Part shown: one piece after another, positions 24,435-33,057 of the stretch
Position numbering within the stretch: position 1 is the first letter of the stretch
Layout of the letters: the number at the start of each line of letters is the position of its first letter
From: Kribbella sp. NBC_01245
GTDB taxonomy: Bacteria > Actinomycetota > Actinomycetes > Propionibacteriales > Kribbellaceae
NCBI RefSeq assembly: GCF_036226525.1
Contig: NZ_CP108487.1
Span: 7,750,001 to 7,814,000, forward strand
Direction: 5' to 3'
Length of the DNA: 64,000 bases
The notes under the pieces: generated by a model
The model's database searches: none
The model's input: the letters and a program-made list of their open reading frames with translations, nothing else
Told to the model about the DNA's origin: nothing
Made by a program: the position numbers and the translations under genes

Positions 24435-24899
24435 ATGCCGAACTCGCCGGAGCCGAAACCCCCGTGTCACGCGGAGGCTTCCGTCGAGGTCGCCGTCGGT
24501 GCGCACAAAGTCTGGAACGCGGTCGTCGATTGGGACATCCAGTCCACCTGGATGCTCTTCACCAAGGTCCGTGGGACCGCGAACGACGGCCAGGGCATCG
24601 GCGGCGGGGTCGCGGCCCGCACAAGTGTCGGTCCCTTCGGATTCACTGACAACATGGTCATCACCCACTGGGAACCACCCCTGCGCTGCAGCGTGAAACA
24701 CCTCGGCAAGCTCGTCCGCGGTACCGGCGACTTCATCGTCACGCCCATGGCCTCCGGCACCCGCTTCACCTGGGCCGAGGACGTCATCCCGCCCTTCGGC
24801 AAGTACGGCATCGCCGCCTGGCCGTTCATCCGCCCCTTCTTCGAGCTGATGATGCGAATCTCGCTCTCCCGCCTCGTCTCCGTGGTCACGGCCCGATGA
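24435..24899 (+). CDS. SRPBCC/polyketide-cyclase-like protein
   Basis: This 154-residue protein has the START/SRPBCC beta-grasp pattern: ASVEVAVGAHKVWNAVVDWD near 13-35, then GVAARTSVGPFGFTDNMVITHW and a long C-terminal helix. Such domains bind hydrophobic ligands in a cavity. It begins 5 nt after the DivIVA-like gene and overlaps tag by ATGA, so the three are one operon. The function is unassigned. Confidence 0.8.
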   Translation: MPNSPEPKPPCHAEASVEVAVGAHKVWNAVVDWDIQSTWMLFTKVRGTANDGQGIGGGVAARTSVGPFGFTDNMVITHWEPPLRCSVKHLGKLVRGTGDFIVTPMASGTRFTWAEDVIPPFGKYGIAAWPFIRPFFELMMRISLSRLVSVVTAR

Positions 24900-25456
24900 C
24901 CGTGGCCGGCCCTGACGGTCTGCCGCGCTGCACCTGGGCCTCCTCGTCACCCGACTACGTCGCCTACCACGACAACGAGTGGGGCAAGCCGATCCGCGAC
25001 GACCAGGGCCTGTACGAACGAGTCAGCCTCGAGTCGTTCCAATCCGGCCTCTCGTGGATCACCATCCTCCGCAAACGCCCCGCCTTCCGTACGGCCTTCG
25101 CCAACTTCAACCCACAAGTGGTCGCCGAATACGGCCCAGCGGACTTCGACCGCCTAATGGCCGACGTCGGAATCGTGCGCAACCGAGCCAAGATCAACGC
25201 CGCCATCACCAACGCCAAAGCCCTACTGGCCTTGGACCCGGGCGAGTTCACCGAATTGCTCTGGTCTTTCGCCCCACCGGAGCGACCGGCCCCCCTCACC
25301 AGCGAGGACATCCCCGCGATCACCCCAGAATCGATCGCGATGTCCAAAACCCTAAAGAAAAACGGCTTCGTCTTCGTAGGCCCAACCACCTGCTACGCCC
25401 TGATGCAAGCCACCGGCATGGTCAACGACCACCTAGCCACCTGCATCTCCCGCTAG
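24896..25456 (+). CDS. tag: DNA-3-methyladenine glycosylase I
   Basis: This 186-residue base-excision-repair enzyme removes 3-methyladenine from alkylated DNA. The Tag zinc site is conserved with exact family spacing: C12 and H25, H179 and C183. Motifs YHDNEWG, FQSGLSWITILRKRPAFR and GFVFVGPTTCYALMQA are characteristic. It matches tagA (Rv1210) in the syntenic M. tuberculosis block. The ATG overlaps the SRPBCC stop codon (ATGA). Confidence 0.95.
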   Translation: MTVAGPDGLPRCTWASSSPDYVAYHDNEWGKPIRDDQGLYERVSLESFQSGLSWITILRKRPAFRTAFANFNPQVVAEYGPADFDRLMADVGIVRNRAKINAAITNAKALLALDPGEFTELLWSFAPPERPAPLTSEDIPAITPESIAMSKTLKKNGFVFVGPTTCYALMQATGMVNDHLATCISR

Positions 25457-25541
25457 CCAACCGAGCCCACGGAGCGCCCCCGTGCGCTGCCTGTGGACAG
25501 CGAGCCCACGGCGCTGCGAGGCGAGCGTGTGCGGGGAGGTG

Positions 25542-26336
25542 TTATTTGCCGGTGAACGTCGGGGGTTGTTTGGCTACGAAGGAGGCGACGGCGTTTTGGT
25601 GGTCTTGGGTGTCGCCGGTTAGGCGCATCATGTCGCCTTCGAAGGCCAGGGCTTCGTCCAACGTGTGGGTGGCGGAGTAGGCGAGGGAGAGGCGTACGGC
25701 GCCGTAGGCGGCGGTCGGGCCGGACGCCAGCTTCCCGGCCAACGCGGCCACCTCGTCAGCGAAATCCGCGGCCGGGACCACTCGCGTCGCCAGGCCGAGC
25801 TCAAGCGCCTCGGCGGCAGGCACGGTCCGCGGGAAGTACAGGAGCTCGGTTGCCTTGGCCTGGCCGATCAGACGCGGCAGGGTCCACGAGATGCCCGTGT
25901 CGCAAGACAACGCAATCCCAGTGAAGGCCAGGTTGAACCCGGCCGTATCAGCCAAAACCCGGAAGTCGCACGCGAAGGCCAACGACGCGCCGGCCCCGGC
26001 GGCCACACCGTTCACCGCGGCGATGACCGGCTTCGGCATCTCCGCCAAAGCCTTCGCGATGGGCGCGAAGTGGTCCGGCACGGTGTTCCAGAGGGCGTCC
26101 ATGTCGTTAGCCGCCAACAGCTGGATGTGCTCCTTGAGGTCCTGCCCCACGCAGAACGCCCGCCCGGTGCCGGTAAGCACGACACACCGCACCGACTCGT
26201 CCTCGGCCGCGAGTTGGACGGCCGCCTTGAGCTGCTCCTTGGTGGGCGTGTTCAGCGAGTTCATCGCGTCCGGCCGGTCCAGGGTGATGGTGCCGATGCC
26301 GTCGGCGACCTCGTACCGGACAGTGATGTCACTCAT
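25542..26336 (-). CDS. Enoyl-CoA hydratase/isomerase, PaaG-like
   Basis: This 264-residue crotonase has the oxyanion-hole segments GTGRAFCVGQDLK near 57-70 and NGVAAGAGASLAFACD near 110-126. ALSCDTGISWTLPRLIG near 143 carries an aspartate at the position of the PaaG catalytic residue instead of the two glutamates of true hydratases, suggesting an isomerase of the 1,2-epoxyphenylacetyl-CoA type. It follows a PaaX-like regulator by 19 nt on the same strand. Other paa genes are absent from the window, so phenylacetate catabolism is not certain. Confidence 0.85.
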   Translation of the reverse strand: MSDITVRYEVADGIGTITLDRPDAMNSLNTPTKEQLKAAVQLAAEDESVRCVVLTGTGRAFCVGQDLKEHIQLLAANDMDALWNTVPDHFAPIAKALAEMPKPVIAAVNGVAAGAGASLAFACDFRVLADTAGFNLAFTGIALSCDTGISWTLPRLIGQAKATELLYFPRTVPAAEALELGLATRVVPAADFADEVAALAGKLASGPTAAYGAVRLSLAYSATHTLDEALAFEGDMMRLTGDTQDHQNAVASFVAKQPPTFTGK

Positions 26337-26355
26337 CGTGGCAGATCCTCAGCTC

Positions 26356-27141
26356 TCAGTGATCGATGGACAGGCAGGCGTCGACGAAACGCCCGGCCGC
26401 GGGAAGAAGTCGATTCGCGTGGAAGTCGAAGAACTCCGCCGCGCGTGTCCCGGCCCAATCGGCCGGCAACAGCTCGGGTGGTAGCCCCGGGTCGCGGAAG
26501 AGGAATTTACGCCACTCGTGCACCAGCTTCGACCGGGCCGCGAAGGCTTGCTCGTCGTCGGCATCGGGGCCGGCGGCATCGACCAGGGCCTTGGCCTCGT
26601 TCAGCCAGGTGTCGTACGACGCGCCGAGGTCGTCGAGTTTCCAGACCCGGCGGGCGAACGCCACGGCATCACCGTCGACGGGCGCGCGGAAGCGGTCCGC
26701 TGGCAGGCCTTCGACCTCGAGCACCTGGTCGACCTCGCTGTCGTGGCGCAGGCCGACCCAGGCGCCGTCGGACAGCGGAGCCCAACCCAGGAAGGAGAGT
26801 TGCGATTCGAGCTGGTCGAGCCGGCGCCGGTTCGGGATCTCGCGCAGGATGCCGAGGTGCCAGTGCCGATCCCAGTCGCCGTCGCCGGTTCGGTAGATCC
26901 GGGCGGCCGCGTCGTCGAGGCGGCGGCGCGCCCGGGCGGTCAGGCCGTATCCCGGCTGGCCGTCGATCCGGACCGGTTCCAGCCAGCCCTGGCGGACCAT
27001 TCGGGACACGGCGGTACGGACGGCCGGCGGGTGCACTCCCAAGGGCGCGAGCAGCCGGACGAGGGCGGCCACAGGGGCTCGCGCACCACGCGCGCGCAGG
27101 TGGTCGCCGTACAGGTCGAAGAGGGCTGAACGGGCGTGCAC
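26356..27141 (-). CDS. PaaX-family transcriptional regulator
   Basis: This 261-residue regulator has a winged-helix N-terminus (SALFDLYGDHLRARG, then VRTAVSRMVRQGWLEP near 40-60) and the PaaX C-terminal domain (LGWAPLSDGAWVG, LVHEWRKFLFRDPGLPPELLP). PaaX repressors respond to phenylacetyl-CoA. Starting at GTG 27141 leaves little room for a ribosome site, suggesting a leaderless transcript. It is upstream of the crotonase gene and probably controls it. Confidence 0.85.
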   Translation of the reverse strand: MHARSALFDLYGDHLRARGARAPVAALVRLLAPLGVHPPAVRTAVSRMVRQGWLEPVRIDGQPGYGLTARARRRLDDAAARIYRTGDGDWDRHWHLGILREIPNRRRLDQLESQLSFLGWAPLSDGAWVGLRHDSEVDQVLEVEGLPADRFRAPVDGDAVAFARRVWKLDDLGASYDTWLNEAKALVDAAGPDADDEQAFAARSKLVHEWRKFLFRDPGLPPELLPADWAGTRAAEFFDFHANRLLPAAGRFVDACLSIDH

Positions 27142-27318
27142 GTGCCCGAGTCTGCCGTATGGTGCACGGCTCTGGCCCGTGTTCGGGGATAATGGGTGTC
27201 GACACACACTGCGATACGCGCCCACGGCGCATCACCGCACGGCGCCTGCACCCGGGAGGCCGAGTGGTGTCGTCGCTTTATGGATGAGGCTCTACCCGAT
27301 GAAGAAAGGGGTGCGCGC

Positions 27319-27486
27319 ATGGCGGCCATGAAGCCGCGGACGGGCGATGGTCCGCTCGAGGTGACCAAGGAGGGTCGGGGCATCGTGATGCGGGTTCCGC
27401 TCGAGGGCGGCGGTCGGCTCGTCGTCGAGTTGAACGCCGATGAGGCGACCGAGCTCGGGAACGCGCTGAAGGCCGTTGTCGGCTGA
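27319..27486 (+). CDS. DUF3117 small conserved protein, Rv1211-like
   Basis: This 55-residue protein begins MAAMKPRTGDGPLEVTKEGR and is a highly conserved actinobacterial DUF3117 member. Its homologue Rv1211 lies between tagA and glgA, as here. No catalytic motif is visible; it is a single beta-rich domain of unknown role. AAGGGG precedes ATG 27319. The region 27142-27318 holds its promoter; nothing else was recognised there. Confidence 0.9.
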   Translation: MAAMKPRTGDGPLEVTKEGRGIVMRVPLEGGGRLVVELNADEATELGNALKAVVG

Positions 27487-27638
27487 CGCGACCGCGTCGG
27501 GGCGCACCCCCTGTACTGGTGACTTTGTTGTACCTGTGAACGTTTCGGCGACCCCGGTGGGTGCTATCCGGCACCTGTCGGGGTCGTTACGGTTGGCTGC
27601 ACCCGTTTCGTGACAGCTCTGGACATGTGAGGTTTCTG

Positions 27639-29156
27639 GTGGCTCGTCGTACCCCTGCACGCACCATCGCACCGGCCGGCCCGGTCGTCGTCTGGCAGCC
27701 CGGTCTGCCCGTGCACGGCTCCGCGAGCTGGGTGGTCCTGGTCACCGAAGACGGCCTGCCCGATGCGGCGAAGGACGCCGGCGAGCGGCTCGGGGTGGAC
27801 CTGGAAAGGTTGCTCGAGGCCCTCACCGGGAGCGGTTTCAGCCCGGCCGCCGGACGCACCGCGACGTACCCCTTGCTGGCCGGTGACGCGGCCGAGGTGA
27901 TGCTGGTCGGAGCGGGCGAAAGCACCCCGCGGGACCTGCGACACGCCGGAGCGGCGATCGCGCGTTTCGGCCGTGGCCGGGATGAGCTGACCACCGTCGT
28001 TGCCGAGGGCATCGACGACGCCGGGCTGCAGGCCTTCACCGAGGGTCTCGTGCTCGGTTCGTTCACGTTCCACCGCAAGACCGTGGACCCGGGCAAGCCG
28101 ATCGTCGAGCGCGTCGTCATCACTGACGGCACGGACAGCACCCGCGACGAGGTGGTCGAGCGCGGCCTGGTGATCGGCCGGACCGGCTGCCTCGCCCGCG
28201 AGCTCGCCACCACGCCGTCCAACGAGAAGGACCCGGCCTGGCTGGCCGCGCGGGCCACCGAACTGGCCAAGGCGAACGGCCTCGAGGTCACCGTCTGGGA
28301 CGAGAAGCAGCTCGCCGCCGACGGTTTCGGCGGCATCCTCGCGGTCGGGCAGGGCTCGATCCGGCCGCCGCGGTTCATCCGGCTCGACTACACCCCGCCC
28401 GGCGCGAACAAGAAGACGCCGTACGTCGTGCTCGTCGGCAAGGGCATCACGTATGACACCGGCGGCCTGTCGCTGAAGCCGCGCGAGTCGATGGTCTCGA
28501 TGAAGCGCGACATGACCGGTGGCGGTTCCGTCATCGCGACGATGGCGGCGCTGCGCGACCTCGGTGCGAAGGTCCGCGTCACCGGCCTGATCTGTGCCGC
28601 CGAGAACATGCCGTCCGGTACGGCGTACCGCCCGGACGACATCGTGCGGCACTACGGCGGCCGGACCACCGAGGTGAAGAACACCGACGCCGAAGGCCGG
28701 ATGGTGCTCGCGGACGGCCTGGCCTACGCCGTCGACGAACTCAAGCCCGACGTACTCGTGGATATCGCCACCCTGACCGGTGCGATCAAGATGGCCCTCG
28801 GTTCGATGCTGTACGGCGGTCTGTTCGCGACCGACGACGCGCTCGCGGACAACCTGGTCGAGGCCGGGTTCATCGCCGGCGAGCAGCTCTGGCGGATGCC
28901 GTTGCCCGCGGCGTACGAGGACTACATCTCCACCCCGGTCGCCGACGCGGTGAACTCGTCGAAGGGCCCTGGCTCGATCACGGCCGCGCTCTTCCTGAAG
29001 AACTTCAGCGGCGGTCTGCCCTGGGCCCACCTCGACCTGTCGAGCATCGCGGAATCGCCGCGCGACGAGTTCGAGTACTCCCTCGGCGCAACCGGCGCGG
29101 GCGCCCGCCTACTCACCACCTGGCTCACCTCCGAACACCCCACCGCCGGGATCTGA
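27639..29156 (+). CDS. pepA: M17 leucyl aminopeptidase
   Basis: This 505-residue cytosolic exopeptidase releases N-terminal residues and belongs to M17. It has GKGITYDTGGLSLKP near 267-281 (metal and lysine ligands) and the signature NTDAEGRMVLAD at 348-359. GTG 27639 is preferred, with GAGG 6 nt upstream; other in-frame starts upstream lack a ribosome site. It is coupled to the next GNAT gene by a TGATG overlap. Confidence 0.93.
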   Translation: MARRTPARTIAPAGPVVVWQPGLPVHGSASWVVLVTEDGLPDAAKDAGERLGVDLERLLEALTGSGFSPAAGRTATYPLLAGDAAEVMLVGAGESTPRDLRHAGAAIARFGRGRDELTTVVAEGIDDAGLQAFTEGLVLGSFTFHRKTVDPGKPIVERVVITDGTDSTRDEVVERGLVIGRTGCLARELATTPSNEKDPAWLAARATELAKANGLEVTVWDEKQLAADGFGGILAVGQGSIRPPRFIRLDYTPPGANKKTPYVVLVGKGITYDTGGLSLKPRESMVSMKRDMTGGGSVIATMAALRDLGAKVRVTGLICAAENMPSGTAYRPDDIVRHYGGRTTEVKNTDAEGRMVLADGLAYAVDELKPDVLVDIATLTGAIKMALGSMLYGGLFATDDALADNLVEAGFIAGEQLWRMPLPAAYEDYISTPVADAVNSSKGPGSITAALFLKNFSGGLPWAHLDLSSIAESPRDEFEYSLGATGAGARLLTTWLTSEHPTAGI

Positions 29157-29764
29157 TGCCCGACGACCTGGCCCTGCTCGTCGCCGAAGTGGACCTGATC
29201 TGGGGCGTGGCGAACCTCGGCCGCGAGCCCGACGCGCCGTACGTCGTGGTCGCCGACACCGGCGTCGAGCAGCAGCTCGTGGCGAACCCGGACTACCCGG
29301 TCGAGCCTGCCGAGCTGGCCGCCATGGTGATGACGAGCAGCCCGGCGTATGCGATCGAACCGCCGCTTGTCTACGAGACGTCCGCCGAGGTGGTGCTCTC
29401 GGGCGGTCCGGTCGAGCGTCTCCGCGACCTCAGGCCCGACGAGTGGAAGCCGGAGCACTGGACCAGCCTGCTTGCCGGGCGCCATGGCCCTTGGGCAATG
29501 CTGCTGAAGGACGGCCGACTGGTGGCGACCTGCCACGCGGCCCGCTTCCAGGCCACGGCGGCGGAGGCCGGTGTGTGGACGGCCCCGGCCTACCGAGGCC
29601 AGGGGTTCGCCGCGGCCGTCACGGCAGCCTGGGCCAAGCACCCGGTCCTCCGCGGGCGGAATCTCTACTACAGCACCACCGAGGACAACATCTCCTCCCA
29701 GCGCGTCGCCGCCCGCCTCGGCCTACGCCCGCTCGGCCACCTTCGCAAATACGCTCAGGTTTAG
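29156..29764 (+). CDS. GNAT N-acetyltransferase
   Basis: This 202-residue protein has a C-terminal GNAT core with GVWTAPAYRGQGFAAAVTAAWA near 140-160 (the Q/RxxGxG/A-type acetyl-CoA loop) and TTEDNISSQRVAARLGLRPLG. The N-terminal 90 residues are a variable region. Its ATG overlaps the pepA stop. The substrate is unknown. Confidence 0.8.
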   Translation: MPDDLALLVAEVDLIWGVANLGREPDAPYVVVADTGVEQQLVANPDYPVEPAELAAMVMTSSPAYAIEPPLVYETSAEVVLSGGPVERLRDLRPDEWKPEHWTSLLAGRHGPWAMLLKDGRLVATCHAARFQATAAEAGVWTAPAYRGQGFAAAVTAAWAKHPVLRGRNLYYSTTEDNISSQRVAARLGLRPLGHLRKYAQV

Positions 29765-30990
29765 GCGTACTTGGCCCAGACCCGCGCGATCTTGGGGTAG
29801 GCGGCGCGGGCGGTTCCACTGTGGTCGACGTCGCCCATCGAGTGGATCCGGACCTCGGCGCCACGGCGGATGAACGTCGTCGCGCAGGCGGTGGCATTGG
29901 CCGGTACGACGTCCGCGTCGGCCGTACCGGTGTAGAGGTTGACCGGCACGCGCGGGGTCCAGTCGCGGCAGATCCGATCGGCCTCGCGCAGACCACGCAG
30001 GAGCGCGCCGGACGGGTTCACCAGTTTCGCCTTGAACTCCGGCGTGAAGAGCTCGTCCGGCGTCGGCGGGAGGGCTCGAGCGATGTCCTCGACCTCGTGG
30101 TAGCCGTCGAACAGGTCCTCGACCCCGTCCACGGTGAAGGCCTCGCGCGGGTCGTCGTACAGGCCGACCGTGCGATCCCACGCCGTCACGAAGTACGCCA
30201 GGTAGAGCACCGCGACCTGCGGGTTCACCGAACCGTCGAAGACCGCGGGCATCTCGACGTTCTCGATGTCGAACGGCCCGGCGACGGCCTCCAGCGCGCC
30301 CAGCCGGAAGCCCGGAACCTCCTTGTTCTGCAACGCGCGTCCGACGCTGAGGGTCGCCCGGCCGCCCTGCGAGAAGCCGGTGACGAGCACATCCCGCTTC
30401 AGCTGTACGCCGTATCGCCGGGCGAAGGTCCTTGCCGCCAGCAACAAGTCGGTCGAGGCCGTGGTCTCGGTCCGGGTATCGAGGTACGGGTGCCGCCCGG
30501 GCCCGACGCCAAGCCCGAGGTAATCCGGCGCGACCACCACCAGGCCGGTGCCCGCGAGCATCTGGGCAGCCGCCCGATCCGGCCCGGCCGTCATCGAGGC
30601 GACGAACCGCTTCGTGCCGTTGGTGCCGTGCAGGTACTCCGCCACGGTCAGCCTGCCGCGCCGCCCATCCGGCAACGCGACCAGCCCGCTCGCCGTGGTC
30701 GGACGGCCCGACGGATCGATGGTGCGATAGACGACCCGGTACGTCGTTACGCCGAACCGGGCATCGGGTGCGTCGGTGAAGCCGTACGCCTTCGCGGCCT
30801 CGGTGACGGCGCGCGCCGACAGTTGGTCAAGCTTCACCGCGGAGACGAACTGGCCTCGTATGCCTTGAATCTGGCTGATCGAGACGTCGGCGACCGGTGG
30901 AGCCGACGTGGTGGCGAAGGCGGCGAGGGGGCTGAGGGCCAACGTCGCGATCAGCGCGGTGGCGGTGGTCTTGGCGAGGAAATTGGTCAT
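29761..30990 (-). CDS. Secreted lipase/alpha-beta hydrolase, LIP family-like
   Basis: This 409-residue protein has a Sec signal peptide (MTNFLAKTTATALIATLAL, cleavage after AFA near residue 26) and an alpha/beta-hydrolase body with the nucleophile motif GFSQGGRA near 206, typical of the secretory lipase family. The late VDHSG histidine and D in GTADADVV complete a triad. ATG 30990 is preferred; the upstream in-frame ATG at 31089 would start inside a hairpin repeat. It overlaps the end of the GNAT gene by 4 nt. Confidence 0.85.
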   Translation of the reverse strand: MTNFLAKTTATALIATLALSPLAAFATTSAPPVADVSISQIQGIRGQFVSAVKLDQLSARAVTEAAKAYGFTDAPDARFGVTTYRVVYRTIDPSGRPTTASGLVALPDGRRGRLTVAEYLHGTNGTKRFVASMTAGPDRAAAQMLAGTGLVVVAPDYLGLGVGPGRHPYLDTRTETTASTDLLLAARTFARRYGVQLKRDVLVTGFSQGGRATLSVGRALQNKEVPGFRLGALEAVAGPFDIENVEMPAVFDGSVNPQVAVLYLAYFVTAWDRTVGLYDDPREAFTVDGVEDLFDGYHEVEDIARALPPTPDELFTPEFKAKLVNPSGALLRGLREADRICRDWTPRVPVNLYTGTADADVVPANATACATTFIRRGAEVRIHSMGDVDHSGTARAAYPKIARVWAKYA

Positions 30991-31064
30991 GCCCCAACCC
31001 AAGCCGCGCCACGCTTTCGCCGCGATCGGCTCAACTCCCCAACAGTGGTGGGGATAACTCCCTT

Positions 31065-31167
31065 CCTTCTTTGCGTTCATCGGTCCCAAATCGCCCTCTC
31101 AGCCCAGCGGACCTGTGCAGGTCAGCGGCGGGTGAGGGCGATTTGCGACCGATGAACGCAAAGAAGG
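31065..31167. repeat. Long inverted repeat, hairpin family copy 4
   Basis: The arms 31065-31098 and 31134-31167 pair at 33 of 34 positions around a 35-nt loop. The loop keeps CCTGTGCAGGTC and AGCGGCGGG, aligning with the loop of copy 1. The right arm ends 7 nt from the glgA stop codon on the minus strand. The left arm lies 75 nt upstream of the lipase start. Differences from copy 1 in the arms are mirrored in the opposite arm, preserving pairing. Confidence 0.92.
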
Positions 31168-31173
31168 CGCGCG

Positions 31174-32328
31174 TCAGCGGAGGGAGTTGTAGAGGGCGAC
31201 GGTTTGCTCGGCGACGGCCTGCCAGGCGAAGTGGGTGACGGCGCGCTCGCGGCCCGCGCGGCCCATCGCCTCGGCCTTGGCGGGATCGGCTACCAGGGCG
31301 TTGATCGCGTCGGCGAGATCCCGCTCGAAGCCGGGGATGTCGTTCTCGTCGTACGTCACCAGCGTGCCGGTCTCGCCGTCCGCGACCACCTCGGGAATAC
31401 CGCCGACCGCGCTCGCGACCACGGCCGTTTCGCAGGCCATCGCCTCCAGGTTCACGATGCCGAGTGGCTCGTAGACCGACGGGCAGCAAAAGGCCAGCGC
31501 GTGCGTGAGCACCTGCCGGACCTCCTCGCGCGGCAGCATCTCCGACACCACGAACACGCCGTCGCGAGTGGCCTTCAGCTCGGCGATCGCGGCGTCGGTC
31601 TCGGCCTTCAGGTCTGCGGTGTCGGCCGCGCCCGCCAGCAACACCAGCTGAACCGACGGGTCGAGCCGCAGACCCGCGCGGAGCAGATGCGGCACACCCT
31701 TCTGGCGGGTGATCCGCCCGACGAAGGTGACGTACGGCCGGTTGAGGTTGACGCCGAGCCGTTCCAGCACATGGGTCGCCGGATCCGGGTGATAGAACTC
31801 CGCGTCGATGCCGTTGTAGATGACCTTGACCTTGTCCGGGTCGATGCCCGGATAGCAGTCGAGCACGTCTTCGCGCATGCCGTTGCTCACCGCGATGACC
31901 GCATCGGCCGACTCGTACGCCGTCTGCTCGGCCCACGACGACAACGCGTAACCGCCACCGAGCTGCTCCGCCTTCCACGGCCGGCGCGGCTCGAGCGAAT
32001 GCGCCGTCACCACGTGCGGTACGCCGTACAGCAGCTTGGCCCAATGGCCGGCCATGTTCGCGTACCAGGTGTGGGAGTGCGCGAGCTCGGTGCCCGCGAT
32101 CGCGCCGGTCATGTCGAGATCCGTGGACAGCACGCGCAGCGCCGGGTTCGCACCGACCAGGCGCGCGTCGTCCTCGGAGTGCGCGACCGCACCGAGACGT
32201 GGTTCACCCATGCAATGCACGTTCACCGTCAAGAGTTTGCGCAACTCGCGCACCAGAAAGTCGACATGCACCCCCGCCCCGCCGTACACGTCCGGTGGGT
32301 ACTCACGCGTCAGGATCGAGACATGCAT
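31174..32328 (-). CDS. glgA: GlgA/GlgM GT4 alpha-glucan synthase
   Basis: This 384-residue GT4 enzyme matches actinobacterial GlgA, shown in M. tuberculosis (Rv1212c, GlgM) to make maltose-1-phosphate from ADP-glucose. It has MHVSILTREYPPDVYGGAGV at the start, FVGRITRQKGVPHLLRA near 200, and the CCPSVYEPLGIVNLEAMAC nucleotide-sugar site near 292. ATG 32328 is chosen because the family starts with MHV or MRV. glgC lies 0.7 kb away on the opposite strand, as in Rv1212c/Rv1213. Confidence 0.93.
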   Translation of the reverse strand: MHVSILTREYPPDVYGGAGVHVDFLVRELRKLLTVNVHCMGEPRLGAVAHSEDDARLVGANPALRVLSTDLDMTGAIAGTELAHSHTWYANMAGHWAKLLYGVPHVVTAHSLEPRRPWKAEQLGGGYALSSWAEQTAYESADAVIAVSNGMREDVLDCYPGIDPDKVKVIYNGIDAEFYHPDPATHVLERLGVNLNRPYVTFVGRITRQKGVPHLLRAGLRLDPSVQLVLLAGAADTADLKAETDAAIAELKATRDGVFVVSEMLPREEVRQVLTHALAFCCPSVYEPLGIVNLEAMACETAVVASAVGGIPEVVADGETGTLVTYDENDIPGFERDLADAINALVADPAKAEAMGRAGRERAVTHFAWQAVAEQTVALYNSLR

Positions 32329-32435
32329 AGCCCCGACCCTAACGCCAGCCGCCCGCTCGAGTGTCGCCATCTCGTCCACCAGTCGTCACATCTCAGGTAG
32401 CTTTCCGGCATGGGCGCCTGCCCGTCGTCGTGGCG

Positions 32436-32975
32436 TCAGGTTGTGCGGGTTGGGACCCAGTAGCGGAGTTTGCCGTGCCGGTTGTCCTCGAACTCGCCGC
32501 CGCACGCCTCGATCACCTTGCGGGAGGCGTCGTTGTCCTCGTCGCAGGTGACCAGGGCCGGGTCGATGCCGAGTTTGGCCGCGAACGGCAGAGACTGCTC
32601 GAGCATCTGGGTGGCGTAGCCCTGGCGTCGGGCGGACGGCCGTACGACGTACCCGATGTGGCCGCCCAGTTCGTGGAGTTGGGGTGTCAGTTCGTGCCGG
32701 ATCGACAGCCGCCCGAGCCATTCGTCGCCCTCGACGAACCAAAGCGACGTCATCGGCACCAGATGTGGCAGCCGGGCCCGGAACGGATCGGCTTGGGCCT
32801 TCAGCTCTTCCACCAGCTGCGCGAATCCCTCCGGCGTACTGACTTGTGAGCGGGGGATTTGCTCCTCGGTGAAGCTGTACGCACCCATCCAGCGCTCGTC
32901 CCCGGGCTCCAACTCGTCCCACGCGGCCAGGTACGACCGGTGGACGGCGACGGTGGGAAGAACGAGACGGGCCAT
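32436..32975 (-). CDS. GNAT N-acetyltransferase
   Basis: This 179-residue single-domain acetyltransferase has GGHIGYVVRPSARRQGYATQML near 105-125 (RRQGYA acetyl-CoA loop) and CDEDNDASRKVIEACGG. ATG 32975 is chosen. It lies between the divergent glgA and glgC, an insertion relative to M. tuberculosis, where those two are neighbours. The substrate is unknown. Confidence 0.82.
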   Translation of the reverse strand: MARLVLPTVAVHRSYLAAWDELEPGDERWMGAYSFTEEQIPRSQVSTPEGFAQLVEELKAQADPFRARLPHLVPMTSLWFVEGDEWLGRLSIRHELTPQLHELGGHIGYVVRPSARRQGYATQMLEQSLPFAAKLGIDPALVTCDEDNDASRKVIEACGGEFEDNRHGKLRYWVPTRTT

Positions 32976-33057
32976 CCGCCCATTATGGTGCCCGGGGTTT
33001 TCCACAGACACTCTGAAGTGGGTTATGGAATCCGGCTTGCGCGGCTAATGTCTGGGC

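Noticed and set aside
27561..27638. N-terminal extension of the leucyl aminopeptidase
   Set aside because: The extra residues are not family-like and lack a ribosome site; GTG 27639 has GAGG at proper spacing.
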